From positions 3,097,501 to 3,161,500 of the forward strand of contig NZ_CP016294.1 in NCBI RefSeq assembly GCF_001704155.1: a stretch of 64,000 bases of DNA. The letters run 5' to 3'. The DNA comes from Stenotrophomonas rhizophila. GTDB lineage: Bacteria > Pseudomonadota > Gammaproteobacteria > Xanthomonadales > Xanthomonadaceae. The position numbers and the translations under genes are program-made. The notes under the pieces were generated by a model. That model was given only the letters and a program-made list of their open reading frames with translations, was not told the DNA's origin and made no database searches. This document shows, in pieces, positions 1-9,208 of the stretch; the stretch's first letter is position 1, and every line of letters starts with the position of its first letter.

Positions 1-1446
1 TTCCGATGGCGTAGCGGCCAACAGCTCCCGCAACGACGCCAACGCGTGGTCATAGTCCGCATCGCGCCCGGCCACCGCGTCCAGCTCCGCATCCAGCACC
101 GGCAGCACCTGCGGCTCGCGCGCCAACGCACGCAGCACGTCCAGGCACTGGATGTTGCCGCTGCCTTCCCAGATGGAATTCAGCGGTGCCTGCCGGTACA
201 GCCGCGGCAGGATCGACTCCTCCACGTAGCCCGCGCCGCCCAGGCACTCCTGCGCTTCGTTGACGAACACCGCCGCGCGCTTGCAGACCCAGTACTTGCC
301 CACCGCCGTCGCAACGCGTGCGAACGCGGCTTCATGCGCATCCTGCGGCGCCTGGTCCACCGCGCGTGCCACGCGCATGGCGAAGGTGGTGGCCGCTTCG
401 GATTCGATGGCCAGGTCGGCCAGCACGTTGGCCATCAGCGGGTGGTCGCACAGGCGGCGTCCGAAGCTGCTGCGGTGTCGGGTGTGGTGCAGCGCCTGCG
501 CCAGGGCCATGCGCATTTCCGCCGCCGCGCCCAGCATGCAGTCCAGCCGGGTCATCATCACCATGCCGATGATGGTTGCCACGCCCCGCCCTTCGGCACC
601 GACCCGGCGGGCCCAGGCGCCGCACAGCTCGATCTCGCTGGAGGCATTGGACCAGTCGCCCAGCTTGTCCTTCAGCCGCATCAGGCGGAACGCGTTGCGG
701 TTGCCATCGGCCAGCCGGCGTGGCATCAGGAAGCAGGTCAGTCCTCCCGCCGCCTGCGCCAGCACCAGGAATGCATCGGACATCGGTGCGGAGAAGAACC
801 ACTTGTGCCCCACCAGCGCGTAGCTGCCATCGTCGCGACGTTCGGCGCGGGTGGTGTTGCTGCGCACGTCAGAGCCGCCCTGCTTCTCGGTCATGCCCAT
901 GCCCAGCGTGATGCCGGCCTTGTCGGCCATCGGCACGTCGCGCGGATCGTAGACCGGTGCGGCGGCTTTTTCGGCCCACTCGGCCAGCAACGGGTCCTGG
1001 CGCAGCACCGCCACCGCGGCGTGGGTCATGGTCAGCGGGCAACTGGTACCGGCATCGGCCTGGTGGTGCAGGAAACTCAGTGCGGCGCGGGCCACGTGCG
1101 CGCCGGGGCCGCCCTCGTGCCACGACAGTCCCGCCACTCCGTGGCGCTTGGCCAGCTCCATCAGCTGGTGGTAGGCCGGATGGAACTCCACGGTGTCGAT
1201 GCGGTGCCCCTGCGGGTCGTGCGTGCGCAGCCGCGGGCGGTCGCGGTTGGCGTCGAAACCGAGCCGGTAGAGGGTGTCGCCCGCAATGGCGCCATAGGTC
1301 TGCAGCGTATCGATGAACGCGGCACCGCCCTCGCGCTGCACCGCCTCGCTCAATGCCACGTCGTCGGCCCACAGGTTGCGGCCGCCGAACGGGGGCGGCT
1401 GGTTGGCCACTTCATGGGTCTCGAATACAGGCAATACGGACGTCAT
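1..1446 (-). CDS. aidB: AidB-like acyl-CoA dehydrogenase (C-terminus cut by window edge)
   Basis: Flavoprotein of the acyl-CoA dehydrogenase superfamily, AidB branch. E. coli AidB is induced by alkylation, binds DNA and has isovaleryl-CoA dehydrogenase activity. The visible 482 residues start with MTSVLPVFETHEVANQPPPF, the typical AidB N-terminus. They contain the flavin-domain stretch GMGMTEKQGGSDVRSN and, near the cut end, ECLGGAGYVEES. E. coli AidB is about 540 residues, so roughly 60 are missing off the left edge. The ATG at 1444-1446 has a good ribosome site (AGGAGG, 8 bases upstream). The gene is divergent from the ligase-associated exonuclease, with 105 bases between them. This suggests, without proving, a shared link to DNA repair. 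Confidence 0.85.
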   Translation of the reverse strand, partial: MTSVLPVFETHEVANQPPPFGGRNLWADDVALSEAVQREGGAAFIDTLQTYGAIAGDTLYRLGFDANRDRPRLRTHDPQGHRIDTVEFHPAYHQLMELAKRHGVAGLSWHEGGPGAHVARAALSFLHHQADAGTSCPLTMTHAAVAVLRQDPLLAEWAEKAAAPVYDPRDVPMADKAGITLGMGMTEKQGGSDVRSNTTRAERRDDGSYALVGHKWFFSAPMSDAFLVLAQAAGGLTCFLMPRRLADGNRNAFRLMRLKDKLGDWSNASSEIELCGAWARRVGAEGRGVATIIGMVMMTRLDCMLGAAAEMRMALAQALHHTRHRSSFGRRLCDHPLMANVLADLAIESEAATTFAMRVARAVDQAPQDAHEAAFARVATAVGKYWVCKRAAVFVNEAQECLGGAGYVEESILPRLYRQAPLNSIWEGSGNIQCLDVLRALAREPQVLPVLDAELDAVAGRDADYDHALASLRELLAATPSE

Positions 1447-1551
1447 CGTGCGGGCCTCCTGGCGGACCCGATGATTCTGCCGCATCCGCATGCGGGCTGC
1501 TGTTCAGGCGGATTCTCACCTCGTGCACGAACCCGTCGGCACAGTGCAGGC

Positions 1552-2559
1552 ATGACGACGCACGCGGCAAACAGCGACCTGGTAGTACTGCGCCCCGAGG
1601 GCCTGTACTGCCCAGCAGGCGATTTCCATATCGACCCGTGGCGACCGGTGCCGCGCGCGGTCATCACCCACGGCCACGGCGACCATGCGCGCAGCGGCAT
1701 GGGCCGCTACTACTGCAGTACCGGCAGCGTGCCGATCCTGCGCTGGCGGCTGGGTGATGTGGCCCTGGAAGCACATGACTACGGTGAACGCTTCACGTTG
1801 GGCGGCGTGCAGGTGTCGCTGCATTCGGCCGGGCATGTACTGGGGTCGGCGCAGGTGCGCATCGATGACGGCCAGCAGGTGTGGGTGGCGTCGGGCGACT
1901 ACAAGCGCCAACCGGACCCGACCTGCGCACCGTTCGAGGTGGTGCCCTGCGATGTGTTCATCACCGAGGCGACGTTCGCATTGCCGATCTACCGCTGGCA
2001 GGACACGCGCGAGGTCGCCGCCGAGATCGTGGCGTGGCGGCGCGAATGCGAACAGCGCGGCGAAGCGGCGATCCTGCTGTGTTACGCGCTGGGCAAAGCG
2101 CAGCGGGTGCTGGCCGAACTGCTGCCGCTGGATGACCGACCGGCCTGGCTGCACGGCGCCATCGCCAATGGGGTGGCGGTGTATCGCGAGGCCGGCATCG
2201 CCATGTTGGAAACCCACACGGTGGCCGAACAGGGCCGCGAACCCGACGCGGCCGGCAAGTTGATCCTGGCGCCGCCTTCTGCCGCGGGCACCACCTGGCT
2301 GCGCCGCTTCGGCAAGCACCAACTGGGCTTCGCCTCCGGTTGGATGCGGCTGCGCGGCAACCGGCGCCGACGCAATTACGACCGTGGCTTCGTGGTGTCC
2401 GACCATGCCGACTGGCCGGCGTTGCTGCAGACCATTGAACAGACCGGTGCGCGCCGGGTGATCGCCACCCACGGCAACACCGATGCGCTGATTCCGTTCC
2501 TGCGCGAACGTGGTGTTGCCGCCGAAGCCTTCCGCACCGATTTCGGGAGCGAGGAATGA
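1552..2559 (+). CDS. Ligase-associated MBL-fold DNA exonuclease (Exo)
   Basis: Metallo-beta-lactamase-fold nuclease of the kind encoded with Lhr-Core, an ATP-dependent ligase and a metallophosphoesterase in a conserved bacterial DNA-repair cluster. Family members are 5' exonucleases or phosphatases on DNA. The 335-residue product shows the metal site ITHGHGDHA near residue 40, a downstream SAGHVLGSAQ histidine, VASGDYKRQ, and the late VVSDHADW aspartate-histidine pair. The start at the ATG is chosen because the reading frame upstream is open only as the antisense shadow of the aidB-like gene. The last codons overlap the ligase start as ATGA, which indicates translational coupling in a four-gene operon. 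Confidence 0.9.
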   Translation: MTTHAANSDLVVLRPEGLYCPAGDFHIDPWRPVPRAVITHGHGDHARSGMGRYYCSTGSVPILRWRLGDVALEAHDYGERFTLGGVQVSLHSAGHVLGSAQVRIDDGQQVWVASGDYKRQPDPTCAPFEVVPCDVFITEATFALPIYRWQDTREVAAEIVAWRRECEQRGEAAILLCYALGKAQRVLAELLPLDDRPAWLHGAIANGVAVYREAGIAMLETHTVAEQGREPDAAGKLILAPPSAAGTTWLRRFGKHQLGFASGWMRLRGNRRRRNYDRGFVVSDHADWPALLQTIEQTGARRVIATHGNTDALIPFLRERGVAAEAFRTDFGSEE

Positions 2560-4160
2560 AGGCATTTGCCGCGCTGTATCAGCGCCTGGACCGCAGCACC
2601 GCCACGTCGGACAAACGCGCCGCGCTGGTGGCTTACTTCCGCGACGCGCGCCCGCATGACGCAGCGTGGGCGCTGTACCTGCTCAGCGGCGGCAAGGTCG
2701 GTGGCGCACGCCGGAAGATCGCGGCCAGCGGCGAGCTGCGCGCGTGGATCGCCGAGGCATCGGGCCTACCCGCGTGGCTGGTGGCCGACAGCTACGACCA
2801 GGTCGGCGACCTGGCCGAAACCCTGACCCTGCTGTTGGATGATCCTGCGGAAGGCGCGCAGGACCGCCCCCTTGCCGACTGGATCGAAGGCCACCTGCTG
2901 GCGGTGGCGAACCAGCCGGAACCGGTACGTCGTGTTGCGGTGGAGGCAGGCTGGAGGCAGCTGCCTGCCGCCGAACGGCTGGTATTCAACAAGCTGCTGA
3001 CCGGGGCGTTGCGCGTAGGCGTCTCCCAGCGGCTGGTCCAGCAGGCGCTGGCGGAACTGTCGGGGATCGACATCGCCCGCATCGCGCAGCGCATGCTGGG
3101 CGAGTGGGTGCCCTCGCCGGGGCTGCTCGCCAACCTCCTCAGCGCTGAAGAACGGCCGGAAGACCGCCAGCAGCCGTATCCGTTCTTCCTGGCCTCGCCA
3201 TTGGAAGCCGAGGCCGACAGCCTGGGCCCGATCGGCGAGTGGACGCTGGAATGGAAGTGGGATGGGATCCGCCTGCAGGTGCTGCGTCGCAAAGGCGAAG
3301 TCGCCCTGTGGTCGCGCGGCGAAGAGCGGCTGGATGGGCGCTTTCCGGAAATCGAAGCGGCCGCGATGGCGTTGCCGGATGGCACCGTGATCGATGGCGA
3401 GCTTCTCGCCTGGCGCGATGACGATGCACAGCCGCTGCCTTTCACCGCCCTGCAGACCCGGATCCAACGGCGCAGACCCGGCCCGAAGACGTTACGCGAT
3501 ACGCCGGTGCGCGTGCTTGCCTACGACCTGCTCGAACTCGACGGTAACGATCTGCGCCAGCAGCCGCTGGCCGAACGGCGCACCCTGCTCGCCGGATTGC
3601 TTGCCACGCTCGGCGATACGCGCATGGTGCTGTCGCCCACGCTTGATGCCACGGACTGGCAGGACGCCGCCGCTCAGCGGGCATTGGCGCGCGAACGCGG
3701 CGTGGAAGGGCTGATGCTCAAGCGCAGCACGTCGGTCTACCAGGGCGGGCGCCGCCGTGGCGACTGGTGGAAGTGGAAGATAGAACCGCTGACCATCGAT
3801 GCGGTGATGATCTACGCGCAGGCGGGACATGGCCGGCGCAGCACGCTGTACACCGACTACACCTTCGGGGTGTGGGACGGCGAGCGACTGGTGCCGGTGG
3901 CCAAGGCGTATTCGGGGCTGGACGACAAGGAAATCCTGGCCCTGGACCGCTGGATCCGGGCCAACACGATCGAACGCTTCGGGCCGGTGCGCAGCGTCCG
4001 TGGCGAGCAGGTGTTCGAACTCGGCTTTGAAGCGGTCAACCGCAGCAGCCGGCACAAGTCGGGCATCGCAGTGCGCTTCCCGCGCATCCTGCGCTGGCGC
4101 CACGACAAGCCGGCCGGCGAAGCCGACACGCTGGCTCAGCTGCAGGCACTGGCACGGTGA
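2556..4160 (+). CDS. ATP-dependent DNA ligase of the Lhr-Lig-Exo-MPE cluster
   Basis: Nick-sealing ligase that uses ATP, distinct from the essential NAD-dependent LigA. The 534 residues give the usual three-part layout. The N-terminal DNA-binding domain covers about residues 1-200. The nucleotidyltransferase domain carries motif I EWKWDGIR, with adenylated lysine K234. The motif III-V region includes DGELLAW, GLMLKRS and WWKWK, and a C-terminal OB fold follows. The start overlaps the exonuclease stop (ATGA) and the end overlaps the helicase start (GTGA). It probably joins DNA ends prepared by the neighbouring exonuclease and phosphoesterase. Confidence 0.93.
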   Translation: MKAFAALYQRLDRSTATSDKRAALVAYFRDARPHDAAWALYLLSGGKVGGARRKIAASGELRAWIAEASGLPAWLVADSYDQVGDLAETLTLLLDDPAEGAQDRPLADWIEGHLLAVANQPEPVRRVAVEAGWRQLPAAERLVFNKLLTGALRVGVSQRLVQQALAELSGIDIARIAQRMLGEWVPSPGLLANLLSAEERPEDRQQPYPFFLASPLEAEADSLGPIGEWTLEWKWDGIRLQVLRRKGEVALWSRGEERLDGRFPEIEAAAMALPDGTVIDGELLAWRDDDAQPLPFTALQTRIQRRRPGPKTLRDTPVRVLAYDLLELDGNDLRQQPLAERRTLLAGLLATLGDTRMVLSPTLDATDWQDAAAQRALARERGVEGLMLKRSTSVYQGGRRRGDWWKWKIEPLTIDAVMIYAQAGHGRRSTLYTDYTFGVWDGERLVPVAKAYSGLDDKEILALDRWIRANTIERFGPVRSVRGEQVFELGFEAVNRSSRHKSGIAVRFPRILRWRHDKPAGEADTLAQLQALAR

Positions 4161-6622
4161 CCCGACGCGACGCGATGGCGCGGCTGGCGGCGTGGTTCGC
4201 CAGCCGTGGCTGGTCGCCGCTGGCGTTCCAGAAAACGATGTGGCGGCACTACCTGGCCGGCGAATCCGGGCTGCTGCACACGCCTACCGGCAGCGGCAAG
4301 ACGCTGGCGATGTTCGGCGGGCCGCTGCTGCAGGCGCTGGTCGATCCGCTGCCGCGCGCACCGGGTACGCGCGCTGGCAAGACCGTGCCGGCGCTGCAGG
4401 TGCTGTGGATCACCCCGCTGCGCGCGCTGGCCAGCGATACCGCACGCGCGCTGCGTGAACCGCTGGCGGCGCTTGGGCTGGACTGGCAGGTGGGGCTGCG
4501 CACCGGCGATGCCAGCGCGCGCGACAAACGCCTCGCCCGCGAAGGCCGGGTGGATGTACTGGTGACCACGCCCGAATCGCTGGCGCTGCTGCTGAGCTAC
4601 CCCGATACGCAGGAGCGCATGCGCCGGCTGCGCTGCGTGGTGGTGGATGAGTGGCATGAGCTGCTGGGCAACAAGCGCGGCGTGCTGCTGCAGTTGAATC
4701 TGCGTCGCCTGCGTGATGCGCTGCCGGCGCTGCAGGTGTGGGGCCTGTCGGCCACGCTCGGCAACCTGGACGAAGCGCGCGAGGTATTGCTGCCCGATGT
4801 GCCCGACGCGCCGCTGGTGTCGGGGGCGCGGCCACGCCCGGTGAAGGTGGAAACGCTGTTGCCCGCGCATGGCGAGCGCTTTCCATGGGCGGGCCACCTC
4901 GGCCTGTCGCAGCTGCAGCGGGTGCAGCAGAAGCTGTTCGCGGTCGGCACCAGCCTGCTGTTCACCAATACCCGGGCGCAGGCCGAACTGTGGCACCAGG
5001 CACTGTCGGCGGTGTGGCCCGAAGACCCGGCCACGCTGGGCCTGCACCACGGCTCGTTGGACCCGGTGCAGCGCCGCACCGTCGAGCAGGGCCTGCGCGA
5101 CGGGGCACTGCGCTGCGTGGTGGCCACCTCCAGCCTCGACCTGGGGGTGGATTTCCCGGCCGTCGACCAGGTCCTGCAGATCGGCAGCCCGAAAGGCATC
5201 GCGCGGCTGGTGCAGCGCGCCGGGCGCGCGCGGCATCGACCGGGGGAATCGGGCCACATCGTCTGCGTGCCGTCGCACGCGCTGGAGCTGGTGGAATACG
5301 CCGCCGCGCGGCGTGCACTGGCCGCTGGCGTGATCGAAGCGCGGCGCCCGCTGCGGTTGTCGCTGGATGTGCTGGCCCAGCACTGCGTGAGCTGCGCGTT
5401 GGGCGGCGGCTTCCGCGCCGAGGAGCTGCTGGCCCAGGTGCGGCGCACGCACGCGTTCGCATCGCTGGAGCTGGCGCAGTGGCAGGGCGTCCTGGACTTC
5501 ATCGTGCAAGGCGGCCAGGCGCTTGCGCAGTACCCGGACTTCCACAAGGTGGTGCGCGACGACGACGGCATCTACCGCGTGAACGACCGCCGCGTGGCGC
5601 TGCGCCACCGGCTGTCGATCGGCACCATCACCAGCGATGGCAGCGTCATGGTGCAGTTCCTGCGCGGCGGCCGGCTCGGCAGCGTGGAAGAACAGTTCGT
5701 CGGTCGCCTGCGCCCCGGCGACCGCTTCCAGTTCGCCGGCCGGCTGCTGGAGCTGGTACGGCTGGAGAACCTCACCGCTTACGTCAGGATGGCGCGTGGC
5801 GGCGATGGCGTGGTGCCGCGCTGGCAGGGGGGCCGCCTGCCGCTGTCGGAGGCGCTGGGCCACGAAATGGAAAGCGTGCTCGCGGCCGCGCCGGACAGCC
5901 CCGAAATGCACTGGCTTGCACCGCTGCTGCGCCTGCAGGCACGCGTATCCGCGCTGCCCGGCCCGTCACTGCTGCTGGTGGAAAGCGTGCGCCGCCGCGA
6001 AGGACAGTTCGTGTTCGTGTATCCCTTCGCGGGGCGCCAGGTCAACGAGGGGCTGGCGGCGCTGATGGCGATGCGCTGGACGCGCCTGCAGGCCAATACC
6101 TTCGGCTACGCCGCCAACGACTACGGCTTCGTGCTGGCACCGGCGCGCGCGGTGGAGGTGGATGCGGCGCAGGTAGCGGCGCTGCTGCAGCCGGAGGGTC
6201 TGTTCGAGGACCTGCGCGACAGCCTCAACCTGGGCGAGCTGGCACGCCGCCAGTTCCGCGATATCGCGCGTGTGTCCGGGCTGTTGATCCCCGCGTTGCC
6301 AGGCCGCACGCCACGCAGCCTGCGCCAGCTGCAGGCGTCGGCCGGCCTGCTGTATGACGTGCTGCGCCAGCATGATCCCGGGCACATCCTGCTCGGCCTG
6401 GCCGAACGTGAGGTACTGCATGAGCAGCTCGACCTGACCTGCCTGGCCGAAACGCTGCGCCGCTGCCAGGGCCGCACGTTGTGCGTGCAGCACCCGGCAA
6501 CGCTGGGGCCCTTGTCTTTCCCGCTGTGGGCCGAGCGCCTGCGTGGGCAACTCAGCAATGAAGACTGGAAGACGCGCGTGCTGCGCGCCGTGGGCCAACT
6601 GGAGAAACGCCATGCCGACTGA
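4157..6622 (+). CDS. Lhr-Core superfamily 2 DNA helicase, ligase-associated
   Basis: ATP-dependent 3'-to-5' helicase of the Lhr-Core type: the 821 residues match the roughly 820-860-residue core form and lack the long extension of full Lhr. Motif I TPTGSGKT lies at residues 42-49, motif II is DEWH near residue 165, motif III LSATLGN follows, and the motif VI region VQRAGRARHRPGE is clear. The start is a GTG overlapping the ligase stop by four bases. The end overlaps the phosphoesterase start by 11 bases. The tight coupling supports a stoichiometric repair operon. Confidence 0.93.
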   Translation: MTRRDAMARLAAWFASRGWSPLAFQKTMWRHYLAGESGLLHTPTGSGKTLAMFGGPLLQALVDPLPRAPGTRAGKTVPALQVLWITPLRALASDTARALREPLAALGLDWQVGLRTGDASARDKRLAREGRVDVLVTTPESLALLLSYPDTQERMRRLRCVVVDEWHELLGNKRGVLLQLNLRRLRDALPALQVWGLSATLGNLDEAREVLLPDVPDAPLVSGARPRPVKVETLLPAHGERFPWAGHLGLSQLQRVQQKLFAVGTSLLFTNTRAQAELWHQALSAVWPEDPATLGLHHGSLDPVQRRTVEQGLRDGALRCVVATSSLDLGVDFPAVDQVLQIGSPKGIARLVQRAGRARHRPGESGHIVCVPSHALELVEYAAARRALAAGVIEARRPLRLSLDVLAQHCVSCALGGGFRAEELLAQVRRTHAFASLELAQWQGVLDFIVQGGQALAQYPDFHKVVRDDDGIYRVNDRRVALRHRLSIGTITSDGSVMVQFLRGGRLGSVEEQFVGRLRPGDRFQFAGRLLELVRLENLTAYVRMARGGDGVVPRWQGGRLPLSEALGHEMESVLAAAPDSPEMHWLAPLLRLQARVSALPGPSLLLVESVRRREGQFVFVYPFAGRQVNEGLAALMAMRWTRLQANTFGYAANDYGFVLAPARAVEVDAAQVAALLQPEGLFEDLRDSLNLGELARRQFRDIARVSGLLIPALPGRTPRSLRQLQASAGLLYDVLRQHDPGHILLGLAEREVLHEQLDLTCLAETLRRCQGRTLCVQHPATLGPLSFPLWAERLRGQLSNEDWKTRVLRAVGQLEKRHAD

Positions 6623-7256
6623 CGTCGTGACCGAGATCGCGGGCGAGCAGGTCCGCCTGCTTGGCGCGCGCGCGCTGTACTGGCCGGCGCGCGAAGCGCT
6701 GCTGATTGCCGACCTCCACCTTGGCAAGGCCGATCTGTTCCGGCGCGCGGGCATCGGGTTGCCCAGCGGCGGCACCGGTGATGATCTGGCGCGGCTGTCT
6801 GCACTGGTGGCCGACCGCCCCGTCCGCACGGTATGGATCCTGGGCGATGTGCTGCATGGCCCCGCGCATCGGGCCGCGTGGTATCGGCAATGGCAGGCAT
6901 GGCGGGAGCAGCATCCGCGACTGGAGATCGGCGCAGTGGCCGGCAACCATGACCGCGTGCTGCCCAAGGCCGACCTGGGCATCACCCTGCTCGGCGAACG
7001 CGTCCAGGAGGGGCCGTTCCTGCTGCGCCATGATCCACAACCGCATCCCAGCCTGCATGTGCTGTGTGGCCACCTGCATCCACTGGCCCGCCTGCCGGGC
7101 ATGCAACGACGCTGGCCGGCCTTCTGGCTGCGCGAACGCTTGACCGTGCTGCCGGCTTACTCGCGCTTCACCGCCGGCATCGCACCGGTCGTGGGCGCCG
7201 GCGAGCAGCTGGTCGCGTGCGTCGACGACGACGCGATCGCGCTGCCGGCACGTTGA
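6612..7256 (+). CDS. Ligase-associated metallophosphoesterase (MPE)
   Basis: Calcineurin-like binuclear metallophosphoesterase; characterized cluster members act as DNA endonuclease/phosphodiesterase. The 214 residues carry the ordered motifs IADLHLGK, ILGDVLHG, AGNHD and CGHLHP, which supply the metal-binding Asp, Asn and His residues. The ATG at 6612 is preferred over longer in-frame starts because it sits just inside the end of the helicase gene and gives the expected N-terminus. It is the last gene of the Exo-Lig-Lhr-MPE operon. The next gene is convergent and ends 25 bases away. Confidence 0.9.
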   Translation: MPTDVVTEIAGEQVRLLGARALYWPAREALLIADLHLGKADLFRRAGIGLPSGGTGDDLARLSALVADRPVRTVWILGDVLHGPAHRAAWYRQWQAWREQHPRLEIGAVAGNHDRVLPKADLGITLLGERVQEGPFLLRHDPQPHPSLHVLCGHLHPLARLPGMQRRWPAFWLRERLTVLPAYSRFTAGIAPVVGAGEQLVACVDDDAIALPAR

Positions 7257-7281
7257 CGCCGGCACGCGCGGGTACGGCGGC

Positions 7282-7548
7282 CTACGCCGCCGAAGGGAGC
7301 GCTTCCATCAACAGGATCTGCGGGGCATCGGGATTGCGCCGCACGGGACAGCGCTGCACCTCGGCCAGCATGGAACGCGCTGCGGCGCGGATGCGGGCGT
7401 GGTGTTCGGGGGCGGCATGGGTGATCAGACTGGTGACATGGAAGTCGAACACATCTTCCATCACATCCGGCTGATCCTCGTGGAGCATCTGCAGCAACCC
7501 GCGCAGTTTGCGGATTTCAGAATCGAGAACGTCGGCCGGAAACAGCAT
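7282..7548 (-). CDS. Conserved small protein of unknown function (88 residues)
   Basis: I do not recognise a family. The product begins MLFPADVLDSEIRKLRG and is a mostly helical, His-rich soluble protein with no signal peptide or membrane segment. The ATG at 7546-7548 is chosen because AAGGAG lies seven bases upstream. A longer frame to 7626 lacks such a site. It sits between the convergent MPE gene and the FAD monooxygenase upstream on the same strand, from which it is separated by about 80 bases. Confidence 0.6.
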   Translation of the reverse strand: MLFPADVLDSEIRKLRGLLQMLHEDQPDVMEDVFDFHVTSLITHAAPEHHARIRAAARSMLAEVQRCPVRRNPDAPQILLMEALPSAA

Positions 7549-7626
7549 GTCTTTCTCCTTGGGGGCAACAACACAGCATTGTTCTTGTGCCACAAGGCAA
7601 GTGACCCTGCCGTCAACGGCCGCCAT

Positions 7627-8847
7627 TCATGTGCTCATCGCCTCGACGAAACCCGGCGACAATCCCAGCGTGCCCCACCAGCCGCGCTGGGTGCCGCTGA
7701 GCACGCGCAGCATGTGGCCGCGACCACCCGGCAGCCGACCCATCGGCTGGAACAGCACATCGCGTGCGTGCGCGAGCAGGTCGCGCTCGGACTGGAACAC
7801 CGGGGTCAGCCACCGGCTCCAGAACTGGTAGATGCCCACGTGTGCACTGCGCTGCGCCTGGTAGGCCTGCAACGCGGCATCGGCAGCGTCGTGCGCGCGC
7901 AGCGCATCGCGCAGCGCCAGCGCGTCCATCAGCGCCATGTTCACGCCCTGCCCCAGCTGCGGGCTCATGGCATGCGCCGAATCCCCGGCCAGCACCAGCC
8001 GGTCGCGGTGCCAGCGGCTCATCACGGCATCCCGGTAACCGGCACGCGCCAGCTGCGCGCCATCACGCACGTCCTGCAGGCGCAAGTGCGCCTGCGGCCA
8101 CAGCGCGGCGATCTCCTCCAGCCAGCGCTGCATGCCATCCCGTTCCCACTGCTCGAACTGCGCGCGCGGCAGGCTCCAGAAGAAGCTCAGGCGCGGCTGC
8201 GCATCATCGGGGCGGGTGCCGACCGGCAACAGCCCGATCATCTTGCGCGCCGCCACGTAGCGCTGCCGCAGCTCGTCGTGATGCGGCCAGTCGCCACGCG
8301 GCAACAGGCACCACAGCGCACCCCACGGGTATTCGCGGTCCAGCCGCGTGCCCTGCACCAGCGTGCGCAGCGACGAGGCCGACCCATCGGCGGCGATCAC
8401 CAGGTCATACGGGCCGTGCCAGTGCCCGCGTGCGTCGCGCACGCGGCCATTTTCGGTATCCACATCGACGATGGCGGTGTCGGCCTGCAGGTTGCCCGGG
8501 TGCTCCCAGGCCTGGGCCAGCAGCGAGAACAGCGCGCCGCGCTGCATGCCGATGCCGTGCAGGTGCGCGTGCAACGCCGCATAGCGCATGTCCATCACCG
8601 CGCGCCCGCACGGCGTTTCACCGTACAGCCGGCGCACCGGCGCGCCGTGCTGCAGCACCCGTGGCAGCAGGTCCATCTGCCACAGCACGTCCAGACCGCT
8701 CGGCTGCAGCAGGAACCCCGCGCCGACCGGACCCGGCTTGGGCGCGCGCTCGAACACGTGCACATCGTGATGGTCGCGTGAAAGAAGAATCGAGAGCGCC
8801 TGGCCCGCCGTTCCGTAGCCAACGATGGCAATCGTACGTTTTTTCAT
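7627..8847 (-). CDS. FAD-dependent aromatic-ring monooxygenase-like protein
   Basis: Class A flavoprotein monooxygenase of the UbiH/salicylate-hydroxylase type, 406 residues. It has the N-terminal dinucleotide motif GYGTAG (residues 10-15), the middle DG motif VIAADGSASSLR and the GD motif AGDSAHAMSPQLGQG. Such enzymes hydroxylate or epoxidize organic substrates using NAD(P)H and O2. The substrate here cannot be inferred: the gene stands alone and neighbours offer no pathway. No lipoylation or export signal is seen. The start is the ATG giving MKKRTIAIVGYG, with the Rossmann strand at the extreme N-terminus as expected. Confidence 0.85.
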   Translation of the reverse strand: MKKRTIAIVGYGTAGQALSILLSRDHHDVHVFERAPKPGPVGAGFLLQPSGLDVLWQMDLLPRVLQHGAPVRRLYGETPCGRAVMDMRYAALHAHLHGIGMQRGALFSLLAQAWEHPGNLQADTAIVDVDTENGRVRDARGHWHGPYDLVIAADGSASSLRTLVQGTRLDREYPWGALWCLLPRGDWPHHDELRQRYVAARKMIGLLPVGTRPDDAQPRLSFFWSLPRAQFEQWERDGMQRWLEEIAALWPQAHLRLQDVRDGAQLARAGYRDAVMSRWHRDRLVLAGDSAHAMSPQLGQGVNMALMDALALRDALRAHDAADAALQAYQAQRSAHVGIYQFWSRWLTPVFQSERDLLAHARDVLFQPMGRLPGGRGHMLRVLSGTQRGWWGTLGLSPGFVEAMST

Positions 8848-8867
8848 CTGACGTCCTGTCCGGCATC

Positions 8868-8897
8868 AAAAAAAACCCCGCCGAAGCGGGGTTTTCC
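8868..8897 (-). terminator. Rho-independent terminator of the cold-shock gene
   Basis: Perfect hairpin ACCCCGC / GCGGGGT with a four-base loop, flanked by A- and T-runs on both sides. It lies just downstream of the leftward cold-shock gene and could also act for rightward transcription. Confidence 0.85.
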
Positions 8898-8913
8898 TTG
8901 CGCTACGGTGGAG

Positions 8914-9120
8914 TTACTCCGCCGGCGCGATGTTCGAGGCCTGGGCGCCCTTCGGACCCTGGCTCACTTCATAAGTGACCTTCTGGCCTTCCTGCAGGCT
9001 GCGGAAGCCCTTGGAGTTGATCGCGGAGAAGTGCGCGAAGACATCAGCGCTGCCGTCATCCGGCGAGATAAAGCCAAATCCCTTGGCGTCGTTGAACCAC
9101 TTGACGGTACCGTTCGGCAT
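8914..9120 (-). CDS. CspA-family cold-shock protein
   Basis: Single cold-shock domain, 68 residues, a nucleic-acid chaperone that binds single-stranded RNA/DNA. RNP1 is KGFGFISP and RNP2 is DVFAHFSAI, both intact. The length is normal for the family. A plausible sigma-70 promoter lies 60-90 bases upstream and a strong terminator follows, so it is probably a monocistronic unit with an untranslated leader of about 55 bases. Confidence 0.95.
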   Translation of the reverse strand: MPNGTVKWFNDAKGFGFISPDDGSADVFAHFSAINSKGFRSLQEGQKVTYEVSQGPKGAQASNIAPAE

Positions 9121-9179
9121 GGTAATGCGAGACCTTCTTCAATGAATGGGTGGTGTACGCTCAACCAGCGCACTGGCGG

Positions 9180-9208
9180 AGTATGCAAAGCTTGTCATGC
9201 AATGACAA
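9180..9208 (-). promoter_or_regulatory. Probable sigma-70 promoter of the cold-shock gene
   Basis: Read leftward: TTGTCA (9208-9203), a 17-base spacer, then CATACT (9185-9180). Position and spacing suit the cold-shock gene. It abuts the stop codon of the MTI phosphorylase gene. Confidence 0.55.

Noticed and set aside
46..1551. Upstream extension of the exonuclease frame on the + strand
   Set aside because: It is the antisense of the aidB-like gene, with no family resemblance. The real start is the ATG at 1552.
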